A DNA stretch of 30,216 nucleotides from Lingula anatina. Taxonomy: Eukaryota; Brachiopoda; Lingulata; Lingulida; Lingulidae. The translations under genes and the position numbers were made by a program. The stretch is taken from positions 25,546-55,761 of the forward strand of contig NW_019775546.1 of NCBI RefSeq assembly GCF_001039355.2, in the 5' to 3' direction. Positions within the stretch are counted from its first letter, which is position 1, and each line of letters opens with the position of its first letter. Below, one piece after another: positions 1-10,555 of the stretch. The notes under the pieces are model-generated. The model worked only from the letters and a program-made list of their open reading frames with translations, did no database searches and had not been told where the DNA came from.

Positions 1-38
1 CCAATGTTGTTTAAAGCGAGGTTCCACTATATTCCCAG

Positions 39-394
39 GCGTGCCAAAAGCAGGAGTGGGCCACCTATGCTATCGGAAAACAGGAGAGTGCAGAGTTCAT
101 CAACGATCCCATCAACGGGTTGACGATCCATTATCAGGCTATAGACACGGTTGGGGTTACAAGGTAATGAAACCTGAGTTTACAGGATTTTAGCAGTCCA
201 ATTACGTTTTCTTTGCCTTTCATTTTCTTATTCATTTATAAAAACCACCATATTTATATCCACTTAAATGTTGCACTGCACTTGTTTCTTTTGCTCATTA
301 CAAAAAAAAAAAAGCGTAACGAAGGGAGAGTAGTGAAGTATATATAAGTGAAGTGTATGGTGACGAAAAATTGGTACTGGGAAAGTGTAATGAT

Positions 395-429
<35 letters not shown>

Positions 430-1215
430 ATGTAAAGATACTTTATCGTTTTCTTGCAGAGACTCGTACATCAGCATTGACTGCGGTCCAACTGTGGGAG
501 AGCTGACGGTGCAGGGTGAAAAGACAGTGACAAAATACGTAAGCCTACGTTCTCTCTCTGACTCTCTCTCGCTTTCTCCAGTCTCTTTCTCTCTCTCGTT
601 TTCACTACAGATCTTTGAAGGCACTTCGTCTGTTTGTTTTCGTAAACACTATTATTTTGCTTTTGCAACTTTTTAGTCGGCTGGTCTTTGGAGACTTTTT
701 AACTGGCCAAACACACACACACACACGCACACACACACACACACACACACACGTTTTTTGAAACATAACTATACTAGGAACGTCCACAGCAAGCCTTGGT
801 TTAATAAAGTTTATAGAAACTTTAACTAAAAGTTTGAGACAGGATTTAAGTATTGTTTTCTCTTTTTCGGTGCATTTCAGTACATGACTCTGAAAACGAA
901 GTACGCATGTATCGCAGGAAGTGGGCCGATGGGTGGGCCCAAAACAGGAAGTGGACCGATAGACGAGCTTAATGGAGAAAGTGGGCTGCTGGGCGGACTC
1001 AGAGCAGGAAGTGGGCCGATCGGTGGGCTCAGTGCAGGAGGCAGTTTCATAATTATGTAAGTATGCACCACAAAATATTGATTAAAGCTGGCATTCTTGA
1101 CTATGCTTTACGCGACCCAAGAATAGAGACCACCACTCCAAAGATTCAGATTTTTGATTACATCTTTTATAAGTTTAGCACCAGTTAAACCATTTAAAAC
1201 TAACGTTATTACATT

Positions 1216-1254
<39 letters not shown>

Positions 1255-1317
1255 TTGTTGTGTTGATTCAATTACAGTGCATTGTGTGCAGTGGTGCAAA
1301 ACCTCTGCCAGTTTTAA
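39..1317 (+). pseudogene. Copy A: partial CD-MPR-like (MRH-domain) receptor with a broken membrane-anchor exon
   Basis: This is the 3' part of a gene paralogous to the intact receptor at 3319-7091. Visible exons are 39-163 (phase 0 to 2), 460-538, 881-1056 and 1278-1317. Each has AG/GT borders and the same phases as its counterpart in copy B. The first encodes ACQ...EFINDPINGLTIHYQ ending in a split Arg, the second has IDCGP, and the third starts YMTLKTKYAC. ACQ, the Arg and KYAC are the usual MRH sugar-pocket landmarks. Two things are odd. The third exon is 176 nt against 83 nt in copy B, because a Gly-rich 33-nt unit is repeated before the helix. The last exon matches copy B only for about 19 nt (reading ALCAVV) and then runs into a LINE fragment and a TAA at 1315-1317, so most of the helix and the whole cytoplasmic tail are lost. 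It could be a pseudogene or encode a secreted or poorly anchored form. The first two exons lie outside the window. Confidence 0.8.
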
Positions 1318-1679
1318 AAGGGCTACGTTCCCTAGTGGACCACCTCACCACACCTTACCCTCTGAAATACGAGCAGCAGGTGACATAGATACTTTTAAAA
1401 TGCTTTTGAAGACTCATATTTTTAGAATAGCCTATCAGTAACTATCATATAGTTAATTTTAGTTTTTAATAAGGTGTACTGTAATTTTATGATTAATTTT
1501 AAATGTTGTCACTTTAGTTTCTTATCATTTTAGAATATGAATAATTGGTTCTTTAAAATAGTTCTTAGTCCTTTAAAATTGTAATGTGTTCTTATATGAG
1601 TATTGTGTTATTTAGCTCTTTTAAGTGAATGTTGTAAGGCGCATTGAGATTTTTAATGGAATGCGCCATAGAAAAATAA

Positions 1680-1723
<44 letters not shown>
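1297..1723 (+). mobile_element. 3' fragment of a CR1/L2-like LINE with an (ATT)n tail
   Basis: The frame ending with TAA at 1439-1441 reads LPSEIRAAGDIDTF followed by KMLLKTHIFRIAY. This is the typical C-terminus of LINE ORF2 proteins (pattern LPxxIR...FKxxLKTxLFxxAY). About 230 bases later come GCGCATTGAG, GCGCCATAG, an AATAAA at 1675-1680 and an (ATT)n run to 1723, the usual 3' end of CR1/L2-type elements. The 5' end is truncated and sits inside the membrane exon of copy A. The 5' boundary is placed where similarity to copy B stops. Confidence 0.75.
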
Positions 1724-1724
<1 letters not shown>

Positions 1725-1740
1725 ACCACACCTTTTACAC

Positions 1741-1870
1741 AAGGAGCATAGGAAGATGCCCCCAGACACCAATTAGGCCATCAGATACTATACCCTCTAC
1801 AGAGCAACAGCGATATTTTTCACTGAATATTCACAGATAAATTTTTGACTAATGCGAATTTCTGTACTGG
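1741..1870. repeat. Interspersed repeat unit, copy 1 (second copy near 24,330-24,470)
   Basis: The stretch ATTTTTCACTGAATATTCAC followed by AGAT...GACTAAT recurs near 24,424-24,464 as ATTTTTCACTGGATATTCGC followed by AGAT...GGCTAAT, with weaker similarity to the left of both. Read on the minus strand, both give ISQ-x-x-ICEY-x-VKN-x-x-VAL. I take it for an old SINE or MITE piece rather than a gene, because stops flank it. Confidence 0.45.
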
Positions 1871-2403
1871 CCAGTAATTTTCTTTACCTTTTTTTATTTT
1901 ACACGGATATAACGTCACTACCTGACTGGCCACTGTACTGATAGAGAGTAATAATCAGATATGGAATAGTATCAAATAGGTTCAAATAGCTCCTACACGG
2001 CCTCCATATCTCAACGGTGGATAAATTACATCGAAACCAGATGATTTTGTGATGTGTAATGTGTATGACACACTCTATACATATGTTTTATTTTTACAGT
2101 CATGTTCAGTTAACCAGGAATAAAGCTATTATTTAAAAATGTGATCTTTTCTGTTTTGTTATTTCATATTCATATTGAAGAAATACACATTATTCGTATT
2201 TAAAAGCTAAAGGATATATTCTTATTTATGAATATCAATTAATTAGTGATTTCACCTCGTTTTTAGCATTGCATGATTAGAATGTACCTTGGCTATGTTT
2301 TAGAAATCATTTCATTAAACCTTTACATAATTATATGCGCTATCACAAAGTGCCTGCAATTCGATGCAGTGGATGATGCCACACGCACAGCAAGCTATGA
2401 CTG

Positions 2404-2656
2404 GGTTCCCATACCTAGATTGATCTAACAGGATTGATCCATCTCGGAGAGATTTCTCGCTAAATTGCTTTTAGCTTGAGCGGCTTGGATGTCTGGCACG
2501 CCTTCTGAAGCTGCTAAACGGTAGTTAATTACCCCCTAGCAGCTTCAGTAGGCGTGCCAGACATCTAAGCCGGTTAAGCTGAAAGCAGTTTATCGAGGAA
2601 CCCCTTGGAGACAGATCGATCCACAGTTAGTACGATAGGGTCTGGGAATGGTCCCT
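2404..2656. mobile_element. Foldback/MITE-like element, family 1, copy 1
   Basis: The ends are imperfect inverted repeats (GGTTCCCATACCTAGATTGA at the left, and GGGACCATTCCCAGACC on the opposite strand at the right). The core is a strong snapback: 2488-2515 and 2538-2565 are inverted copies with 27 of 28 positions matching, around a spacer containing TTAATTACCCCC. The same layout and AGTTAATTACCCCC core occur at 17,067-17,281 and, inverted, at 24,993-25,200. No coding capacity is visible. Confidence 0.7.
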
Positions 2657-2726
2657 ATCACGCTAGTATTGTCTGCATTAGTTGACACTGTTGGTGAATG
2701 CCCCCTCTCAATATCAGCTGACATCA

Positions 2727-2924
2727 CAGGCCCGTAGCCAGCAATTTCAAAAGGGGGGTTCTTTTTCTGAAAAAGTGGACCTTTTTCCATAAAAACTTCA
2801 TGTACCTAGACCAAATTTTACCCAAAGTGGACCTTTTCCCAGCAAAAGGGGTGGTTCTTTACCTTTTCCCAGCAAAAGGGGTGGTTCTTTCGAACCCCCC
2901 GAACCCCCCCTGGCTACGGGCCTG
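2727..2924. mobile_element. MITE with CAGGCCCGTAGCC terminal inverted repeats, family 3, copy 1
   Basis: It begins CAGGCCCGTAGCCAG and ends CTGGCTACGGGCCTG, perfect 15-bp inverted repeats. CATCA directly flanks both ends, a likely 5-bp target duplication. Inside are GGTTCTTT and AAAGTGGACC blocks shared with copies at 25,367 and 26,917. This copy alone carries an exact 30-bp tandem duplication (2831-2860 = 2861-2890). It is non-coding. Confidence 0.8.
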
Positions 2925-2960
2925 CATCACAATGTGCCCTTTGACCTAATTGGGCTGTGA

Positions 2961-3236
2961 TTACATTTCCACCAAATTACTGTAAACGCTGAATATCGTT
3001 GCCCCTTTACTACTGTATCTCTCTTCTTCCAGTTTCTTTTTTTGCATGTAATCACAATCCTTAAACCCGATAGAAATACTCTGAACCTCCATTTCAAAGT
3101 TGATGTCGTTCATTTCATACACTTCAACTGGGCTATTGCAAATCATTATCTTATCATTAAGGACATTACTACACGGGACGCATATTACAAATTTACAGCA
3201 GAACTCGCTACTGATAAAAAGAGAATACTGTGTCAA
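2961..3236 (-). other. Unassigned 91-codon open frame upstream of copy B
   Basis: A minus-strand frame contains FCCKFVICVPCSNVL and VYEMNDINFEMEVQSISIGF. The composition looks more protein-like than chance, but I recognise no family. It lies just upstream of and antisense to the start of copy B. It could be a fragment of an unknown transposon protein, an orphan exon, or random. I list it only because it fills the space between the family 3 element and the copy B start. Confidence 0.15.
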
Positions 3237-3318
3237 TCTGTGTCAACGCACTGACTTAAGTTCATTATCTACATGTTACAGGGTATCAGAAATTGAAGGG
3301 GCTATTTATGGATTAAAC

Positions 3319-5464
3319 ATGAAGACTTTTTATGAAAGAATAAGTATACGGTTGATGGCAGTTTTGACACTGGTGGCGGCGGTGGGAGGGATCCTGAACA
3401 TAGACTGTAGCAAGAAGACGGCATGTAGATGTGAAAGTAGTGGTGGCATTATCGATCTTACACCGCTGGCTAATACGGACAATACACCACGGTATATTTT
3501 GTAATATTGTATATTGTACTGCATTTTAGCATGTGTTATGTGTCATGTGTTATCATGAGTGTTTACTTTTGGTCTAAAAAGTTCCTCAATATGGTTTCAA
3601 ACCATTTCCTCAATTGCAAGTGTAATTTATGTGTATAGATTTTGGAAAGACGGTCTAAAATTATGAATATTGAAGACAGTTAAGCACACTAAATGTGCCA
3701 AGTTTTTGCAAGTTGTCAGTAAAAAGCATAACTCTTTGTCTTGTGGAATAATTCATAACTTGTGGACCAACAGTAAGGCCTCTATTGCCGGTAATAAAGC
3801 TAATTTGACCTTGGCTTTTTTATAAGGACTGGCTAGTCTTCTGAGCAGTACTCACAAATGCTCTCCTAGATTTCCTGTGATAACTAGTAAGAGCCAAGGT
3901 AACAAGAGAGAGTGCTTAAATTACTAACAAACTACATTTAAAATTAATTCGGATCCTCTCTACCTTGGACTTGACGTGATATCTATACTTATTATACAAA
4001 AACAAAATATATTTAGAATGTGTGGGCTCGACCAAAGCTGCAGATCTTCCGCTTTTCCGACGTCCAAGTTCTACACTGCGCAGCCGTTGTGTCGCTTTAA
4101 CTGTCACCGTTTCAAAGAATGAAAAAAACTGTGTAAGACATACTTCATGTTGGCTTGTTCTTGAAGTTTTGGAGATGGAATCCTTTAATTGATTTTTATC
4201 TATTTACAGATTCAAAGATATCGCAGACACTGAGCCAGGGGCCACTGATCAGTTCTCGTGGAACCCATGCAGTCCATTCAACGAGGGCGCGGGGTGCACC
4301 TCTGTCTCAGTAAACGGATTTCTTTATTCGCCTTTTACTATGAAAACAGTGTATTGAGTGTATTAAGTTTGTAAGCAAGGGTCGAGACAGTGTTGTTGAT
4401 TTAAAAAAATTGAATGGTTTTTCCGTTGTGTCTTGTAAGAAGATGGTAAAAAGTAAACCATTTTTAAGGGTCTAAGACCCCATTTCCAGAGATTAGATCG
4501 ATCTAAAAGCTCTGGGAATACAGCCTAAGGCTGCATTAACAACCAAAGTTGATCCTCGGACTAACAGATCTGTAGATCAAATTTGGCCGATCCAATTGAA
4601 AGCATAATTCAAGCCGGGAATCTATTCAGTGTCTGTAAGGGGATCATGCGACAAGCTTTCAAGTGGGTCGGACATATTTGATCTGCAAAACTGTTAATCA
4701 GCTGGTTGTCACTGCAGCACTAGCGTGTTTTTGACGACATTTTCCTTCCGAAAAGGAAAGAAATGTCAATGAAAACGTCATAGTTCGCATTTTTTGAAGA
4801 TAAGCATCCAAGTTAACTGGCGGATCCAGAGTTTCGCTAAGGGAGGGAGGTGAGGGAAAGGAAGAGGTTGCCAGAATTTTGCATGGTTTCACTTTAACCG
4901 TATGGTGAACAGTAAAGGTATGGAAAATTTTAAACAAAATACGGAAACAAAAAAGGACAAGTACCCAAGATCAACCCTGGATCCGCTGTTGCTCTACGCG
5001 AGATTTTACCATGATTCCAGGCGTGTCAAAGTCGGGGAGGGGACACTTATCCTATAGGGATACAGGAGAGTGCTGAGTTCATCAACGATCCCACCAACGG
5101 GTTGACCATCCATTATCAGGCTGTAGACACGTTTGGAATTAAAAGGTATATTGATGTTTGAGATTACTGTCTTCAGCAGTCCAGTTTCATTTTCGTTTTC
5201 GTTATGTATTTAATTATGTATTTGTTTATTCGTGCATTTATATCTTTATTTATTCATGTATTTATTCATTCATTTATTAATTTATATGAACCACATCTAT
5301 ATCGGTAAAATTCAACTTGCTCAGTTGCTTGAAACACAGTATTAGACCTACTACAAGGAAATGAACGCAGTGCATGCAATGTAATGGGAATCCTCTGTAC
5401 TCAGTATATAGGAGATGAAAACTTGGTACTAGGGGAAAAACAGTGATATAATAATAAAAATATG

Positions 5465-5502
<38 letters not shown>

Positions 5503-5633
5503 ATGTTAATTGCCTATATTATTTTCTTGCAGAAACTCGTACGTTATCATAGACTGCGGTCCAAATGAAGGTGACCTAACGGCACAGGGTGAAGTGGGTC
5601 AGGCACAATACGTACGTTCTGTCTCTCTCTGTC

Positions 5634-5676
<43 letters not shown>

Positions 5677-6399
5677 GTAGAATATTTGGTTTGCATCTAA
5701 TGTTGGCTATCACTTGGGGCCTTTTTGATTTGCAACAACACGCACAAACACTCTCTCTCTTTGAATTTGTATTATTGCAAGACACCGTTTTTTGTACTGT
5801 TTGCTTCAATTTAGTTTAAAGCTACTTTTAAATTGTGAAGTTAACGGCGATATCAGTTTTTTAAAGATGTACTTGTAGGCTTATTGTTAGTCCAAGGTTG
5901 TGGATTTTAGGCTTTTTTAAAGACAATTAATCAATTTATCTAACAGTAGTTGGAACATTCATTTTTTCTTTTTGAATTTCAGTACATGACTCTGAAAACG
6001 AAGTACGCATGCGTAGCAGGTGGGTCAGCGGGCGGACTCAGTGCTGGAAGTATTTTAATAATCATGTAAGTATGCGTCATAGCATTAGGAAAATAGAAAA
6101 ATTGATAATGTAGAAATATATTATATAACATTAAAATGTATATATTTTGTCGAAAAAAAAGGGGGGAGAGGGGGGTCCATTGTATCCGGAAACCGCTCAG
6201 ATTTTAGATTTTTTAATATTTATATATTATTATTATTATTATTATAAGATATCTATATTGCAGTGTGATATGTGCGGTGGTGGTATATCTCATAGGGGGA
6301 GTGTTAGTGATGAGGTTTGTCAAAGGCGCCAGGGGGACGGAGATGATCCCGAACGAAAGTTTCTGGAAGTCTTTGCCAGGATTAATAAAGGTATTGTAC

Positions 6400-6434
<35 letters not shown>

Positions 6435-7091
6435 GATGATGATGATGATGATGATGATGGGAATCCCTCCAGTTCTTAGATGTGTTTCTGGGTCCTCTTT
6501 TTGGTTGTGTCTTGGCTCTTTCCTGCAGCTTAGACAGCACTTTTCGCAATATATGAGCTGTTCCAAGTATGACCGACTATTGTACACTTTATTATTATCA
6601 TTATTATTATTATTGTTACAAATCAGATAGACGCTCAACAAACGAATATTCAATTCCATCGTTTTTTTACACTGTTTGTCTGATTTTAGATAATGTTTAT
6701 AAAAATTTTATATATAATGATGTAATGTATCTGTTTCGCCTTTTATCACCATTTCTTGTGTCAGGTAAATAGATGGATTATAGGGCGACGATTTTTGAAT
6801 CATGTGAAAGGCATTATCATGAAATTCTGAGAGAGAAATAAAAGCCATTTTACAGAGTGATGAATGTGAACTGAGTGTGGCTCCTCCAGACATAGACTTA
6901 AATCTTAAATACAAAAGGTTCCGGTGTATTATATCATCTGTAAAAAGCAGAACGTATTAAAAATGAAATCACTAAATTTAACCAGGTTCTTCCTACATTG
7001 ATCAATTATTTATTTATTTATTTATTTTCAGGACGGTGGAAAATTTGTAATACACGGTTGCAAGGCCGAAAAAAGCTACGCGTCTATTTAA
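3319..7091 (+). CDS. Copy B: complete cation-dependent mannose-6-phosphate receptor-like protein, 7 exons, 248 aa
   Basis: Exons: 3319-3491, 4210-4309, 5021-5145, 5533-5611, 5983-6065, 6264-6390, 7032-7091. All introns are GT-AG and the phases agree, giving 747 nt with stop. Residues 1-26 form a signal peptide (LMAVLTLVAAVGG). The MRH lectin domain follows: IIDLTPL (44-50), WNPC (75-78), ACQ (Q94), Arg133, IDCGP (139-143) and KYAC (166-169), with eight lumenal cysteines and no N-glycosylation sequon. Residues 182-203 are a transmembrane helix ending VVVYLIGG. The tail has KGARG, IPNESFW and a DGGKF segment, matching the CD-MPR tail in order and spacing. By homology it would sort mannose-6-phosphate-tagged or other lysosomal cargo between Golgi and endosomes. 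The tail lacks the acidic dileucine end of vertebrate CD-MPR and ends YASI. I cannot place the binding Glu of the sugar pocket by eye, so ligand specificity is open. An upstream 5'UTR exon ending at the CAG near 3281 is possible. Confidence 0.88.
4478..4690. mobile_element. Composite MITE remnants in intron 2 of copy B
   Basis: Positions 4478-4527 are a short family 1 remnant made of little more than its two ends (CCCCATTTCCAGAGATTAGA and CTCTGGGAATACAGCC). From 4528 a family 2 element follows (GCATTAACAACCAAAGTTGA, then CCTCGGACTAACAGATC, then AAGTGGGTCGGACATATTTG). Its right terminal repeat appears to be lost. The intact relative is at 26,556-26,752. Confidence 0.6.
4816..4990. mobile_element. 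GGCGGATCCAG-ended MITE, family 4, copy 1, abutting exon 3 of copy B
   Basis: The left end ACTGGCGGATCCAGAG is mirrored by CCCTGGATCCGCTGTT at the right. The right end stops about 30 bp before the exon 3 acceptor at 5021, so the element may overlap the branch-point and polypyrimidine region. Relatives are at 12,112 and 20,495. Confidence 0.5.
5465..6615 (+). repeat. Microsatellites inside copy B introns
   Basis: (ATT)n at 5465-5500 in intron 3, (CT)n at 5639-5673 directly after the exon 4 donor, (ATT)n at 6227-6245 just before exon 6, and (ATT)n then (GAT)n at 6401-6458 with (TTA)n at 6589-6615 in intron 6. Copy A has the matching intron 3 tract as (AAT)n (396-428) and a CT-rich start to intron 4, so these tracts predate the gene duplication. 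Confidence 0.85.
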
Positions 7092-7862
7092 CGAATAGAC
7101 CTGCATGTACCTTAATATAAACTATAGAACGAAAGTAGAAAAAGCTGATAAAACATTTATGAAACAATCATAAATATTATGCTGCTGATGATATTAATGA
7201 CCGTGAACTAAGAAATGAGATTATATTCTAATGTTTCTGTAACCGTGAAGATCTTTAATCTCACGTATTCTAATTGATCTTTATAAAGTAGGCCTACCGG
7301 AAACTCTCAAATCGTTTATGAAATGTCTTTGGTAGTGCTTTATCAACAGAAAATCAAAGGACCTCTGCAACGACTGTGGATTTTTAACGCAATTGAAGCA
7401 ACTGAATAGTTCCAAATGTCTACTTATCAAAAAGGACTTCATTGTAAGAAACCAGAGGATTCCGTCTAAAACGGCAACAGGATACGGTATAGGGTGGTTG
7501 CCCTTGACGTCGCGTGCAACAATTTCACCCATCCAGCCGCCAAAAATAAAAAGACCAGGTGTGGAAAAATAATGGCAGCCCTATACTAATAATAGTGAGT
7601 TGGAATTCTGACAATATTTCAATAAGATTGTGTTTTTAATAGTGTTAATTTTAAATGATTTCCAATTTATGTTTAAGATTTAGATATTGTAGTCATTTTA
7701 ATAATTTTAGTTATATCATCCATTATTGTAAGGGCCTCGAGGTAGCATATAAGGCGCCATATAAGAAGCCTATTATTATTATTATAACCATTAACAATTC
7801 ACTCCATTGTCACAGAAAGGATCCTCCACTTACATGTATCATTTTACATCATTCCAAATAAA
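7092..7862 (+). other. 3' flank of copy B with polyadenylation-like signals and a LINE/SINE-like tail
   Basis: There is no recognisable gene here. AATAAA occurs at 7545-7550 (454 nt after the stop) and 7857-7862, and either could end the copy B transcript. Positions 7725-7783 (AAGGGCCTCG, GGCGCCATATAAG, then (ATT)n) resemble the 3' end of the LINE at 1297-1723, so part of this flank is probably a second retroelement remnant. An open stretch around 7436-7571 (+) and its antisense are unassigned. Confidence 0.4.
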
Positions 7863-8023
7863 GTTTTATAACACTGAAAGGGTGAAACTTTCAGTTAAAA
7901 ACACTCGATCCTTGTTACATCTTCGCTACATAGCGCAGTCTGCGCATTTATACTGATACCAGCCAAGTTTAACAGGAAGGAACGTACTGCAGTAGCTATA
8001 TCCCATGGTACGGAAGACATTAT

Positions 8024-8118
8024 TGTGATTGTTTTTTTTTTTTTTTTTTTTTTTTTTGCTATGGCGCATTACAGAAAAAAAAAACTTGCTGAAACCAAGG
8101 ACTTGTAATCAAGTCCTT
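8024..8118 (-). mobile_element. Possible reverse-oriented retroelement tail and small hairpin
   Basis: A T run (8033-8057) is followed by GCTATGGCGCATTAC, the reverse complement of the GCGCCATAG motif that precedes LINE tails, which suggests a minus-strand retroelement remnant. Next to it AAGGACTTG-TAAT-CAAGTCCTT (8097-8118) forms a perfect 9-bp hairpin. Confidence 0.35.
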
Positions 8119-9074
8119 GCTGAAATCAAGTTCCATTGCTGCGGTCGGTCACATCTACTGCAATCGTAAGCTCCGTAACACCTTGTCTGAAACTAAACGA
8201 GAATTTTTGTTGTGCCTGGAACCCATCAGGTAAGATATTGACGGCAAGAGAATGTCAATATTAACCTCACTATTGACTTGGTAAATTCAATTATATGAAA
8301 TGACGTGCATGCTTAACAGCCATGTAGGCCCCATAATATCACTGTGACAATATATCTCGTAAACCCTTGATAGGCAAAATCATATATATGTAACATTTTT
8401 CTTACGAATATCAAGGGCTTTGAAGATCGTATACATGTACGTTTCTTCTAGGTTTATCGGCCATTAGGTTAAGGAAGACCAGTCAGAAGATAATCGGACT
8501 ACCTGAATTTAGTATAAATCCAGTGGACACAGTGCACCAATAATTAACCCCTCCCTCGAGAGATTGGGGAATCTATCCCCCGCCCCTACGACCTCCAAAA
8601 TTGGAAAATATTGTAACAAGCGAAAGAAGAAAAAAGAAAAAAACCTGGCAACAATTTTATACAATTGGTATTAACTTTAGTGTAAAATATGATTTAAAGA
8701 ATCTGACAACACACAAGGTTCTAAAACAAATAATCATTTATTTAAAATGATATCCTTTTTTATTGCTCGCTTTTGCCACAGCATCAGTGCATTATATACA
8801 GGGAAAGGTTTAGAATTACAAAAAATTGACATAGATTTAAAGTACTAGCTTTGCATATCACCCAGTCATAACGTCAAATTAAACCAACAAGTTCAAACTG
8901 ATAAGATGTGGGAAATGTAACCAAATAAACAGAATATGAGATAAAGATATCTTGCGAACTACGTTAAGGCCAAGAACGGTAACAGTACTACTTTCTATAC
9001 ACTCAGACGCAAGCCTGGATTTTTTAAAATGGACCGTTATGAATTTATATCACAGTTTAAAGTTTACATACTGA

Positions 9075-9143
<69 letters not shown>

Positions 9144-10194
9144 ATTGAAAAGGCATGAAGTCACCTAAACTATGCTTTAATAGTGGTAATAGATTTTCAA
9201 ATTAAAAAAAAATATATATACAAATGACAAATATCTTATTACCGCTCATTTTAGTAGCCGGTCTAATACGGGTCATATGCGTCATTTTATGTGGCCTTCA
9301 GATAAATAAGCTTCACTCTTAGAGTTTACTTATTCGGTGTTGCCCTGATAAAGTTCATTACTCATAACGGTCGTTTCAAAGGCAGCCTTGGTGAAGTCCA
9401 CTGAATAAACAGAAGAGTTTGGTAGGGGTTCAAAGTTGGGGGGGGGGGGGTGAAGGAGGGTTGCCGGTTTAACATGTACATGTATATATGCATTCCTTAT
9501 ACCATCCTAATATTGCCAAACTTAGACATTCTGTTCATGAAACTGTACGTTAGCTGTTCTACGTCTAGGCAAAATATTTTGTTCAATGAAATCTAGGAGC
9601 GAATTCAGCACCGAGGACGGAATAGTCCGTGGATCAAGTATGTGTGCACTTAACAATGGATTCCCGGCTCCCATACGAGCCGTCCCAGCACGGGCAGAGA
9701 AATTAAATCTCGGCACGCATAAATTAAGTGTTACGCGCCATATTTGACTAGTTAGTCCTCGGAACAACTGGTACTGAATACGCCCTAGCTCTACCGGTAG
9801 GGTAAACTATAGGCGAACAACAAGTTCTTGCCTTACTTTAAGTTTTATTTGCTTATGGAGGGGAGGGGGCAGCGTATACGTGGACAGCAACAATCGTTAA
9901 TGATGCCATTTGGTCGTATCTATTTCCCTTAAAAATGATAAACATTTCAATGGTTAACTCAGTGTTACACGTTGAAAATCACAACAACCTGATAGAATAA
10001 AACTGTCTGGTTTGTCCAGTAATTAAACTGCATAATTATATATTTTTGTGTAAATACAAAACAGATTGAGCATGACTAAATGTCGGGCTGACCATCAGCT
10101 TGCTGAAATTACTAAATATCTAAAATGGCGCAATGGACAAAGCACTAGAAAACTATCAGAAAAAAATGGCTGACATGTTGTTGAACCATGATTG
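8119..10194. other. Non-coding stretch, no gene seen
   Basis: I see no supported exon. Contents: (AAT)n running into (AAAT)n at 9076-9144, a G run near 9440, and at 9733-9767 a short fragment of the family 2 element (GCCATATTTGAC, then TAGTTAGTCCTCGG). An 81-codon minus-strand frame (9522-9767) overlaps that fragment and is probably repeat-derived. Confidence 0.5.
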
Positions 10195-10384
10195 TCAAAC
10201 TTGATTACTTTTTTTAAACAAGAATAACAAAAAACATTTTATGTCCAAGCTGTGTACCCAGGAACTGTCACTATAAAATTGCAAAAAACTATCAACTAAT
10301 ATTACATGTATTTCCGGAGTGTCATCAGAAAACAAGTCCATGTCATAAGCGCGCACCAAAGACCATTGTTCTTGATACTTGAGG
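10195..10384 (-). other. Candidate terminal exon, unassigned
   Basis: On the minus strand a good acceptor (CCTTTCTTTTTAG) precedes a frame open for 62 codons to TGA. It contains SLVRAYDMDLFSDDTPEIHV. The frame needs a phase 2 join. The Ig gene upstream ends its last certain exon in phase 1, so they do not join directly. In phase 1 the same exon would read SSIKNNGLWCALMTW and stop after 28 residues. I do not recognise it; chance is quite possible. Confidence 0.2.
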
Positions 10385-10555
10385 CTAAAAAGAAAGGTTA
10401 TATGTTAAAACAATTTCAATAGCCAATACCAAAAATATATATTTTACAAACAGTTCTACTTCACAACTGACGAGATGAAATAACTTATTTTAATTAAAAT
10501 AATTCCTGCTTACAAAGATTGCGCATGAAAGCATGATATCTTTCTCTATCAGTGA

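Noticed and set aside
298-676. Frames of about 107 aa on both strands covering the (AAT)n and CT-rich tracts
   Set aside because: Only 460-538 is coding (exon of copy A); the rest is intron read through simple repeats.
3100-3504. 134-aa plus-strand frame as a single-exon gene
   Set aside because: Only its last third (from the ATG at 3319 to 3491) is coding, as exon 1 of copy B; the upstream part lacks signal-peptide or domain features and the tail after 3491 is intron.
6147-6659. Long open frames with poly-Ile, poly-Tyr, poly-Leu, poly-Asp or poly-Met on both strands
   Set aside because: They translate the (ATT)n and (GAT)n microsatellites in intron 6 of copy B; the true exon 6 (6264-6390) lies partly inside them in one frame only.
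7281-7532. 83-aa minus-strand frame (MGEIVARDVKG...)
   Set aside because: No recognisable family, it overlaps the probable 3'UTR or retroelement flank of copy B, and no splice context supports it.
9522-9767. 81-aa minus-strand frame
   Set aside because: It overlaps a family 2 element fragment at its start and resembles no protein I recognise; likely repeat-derived.
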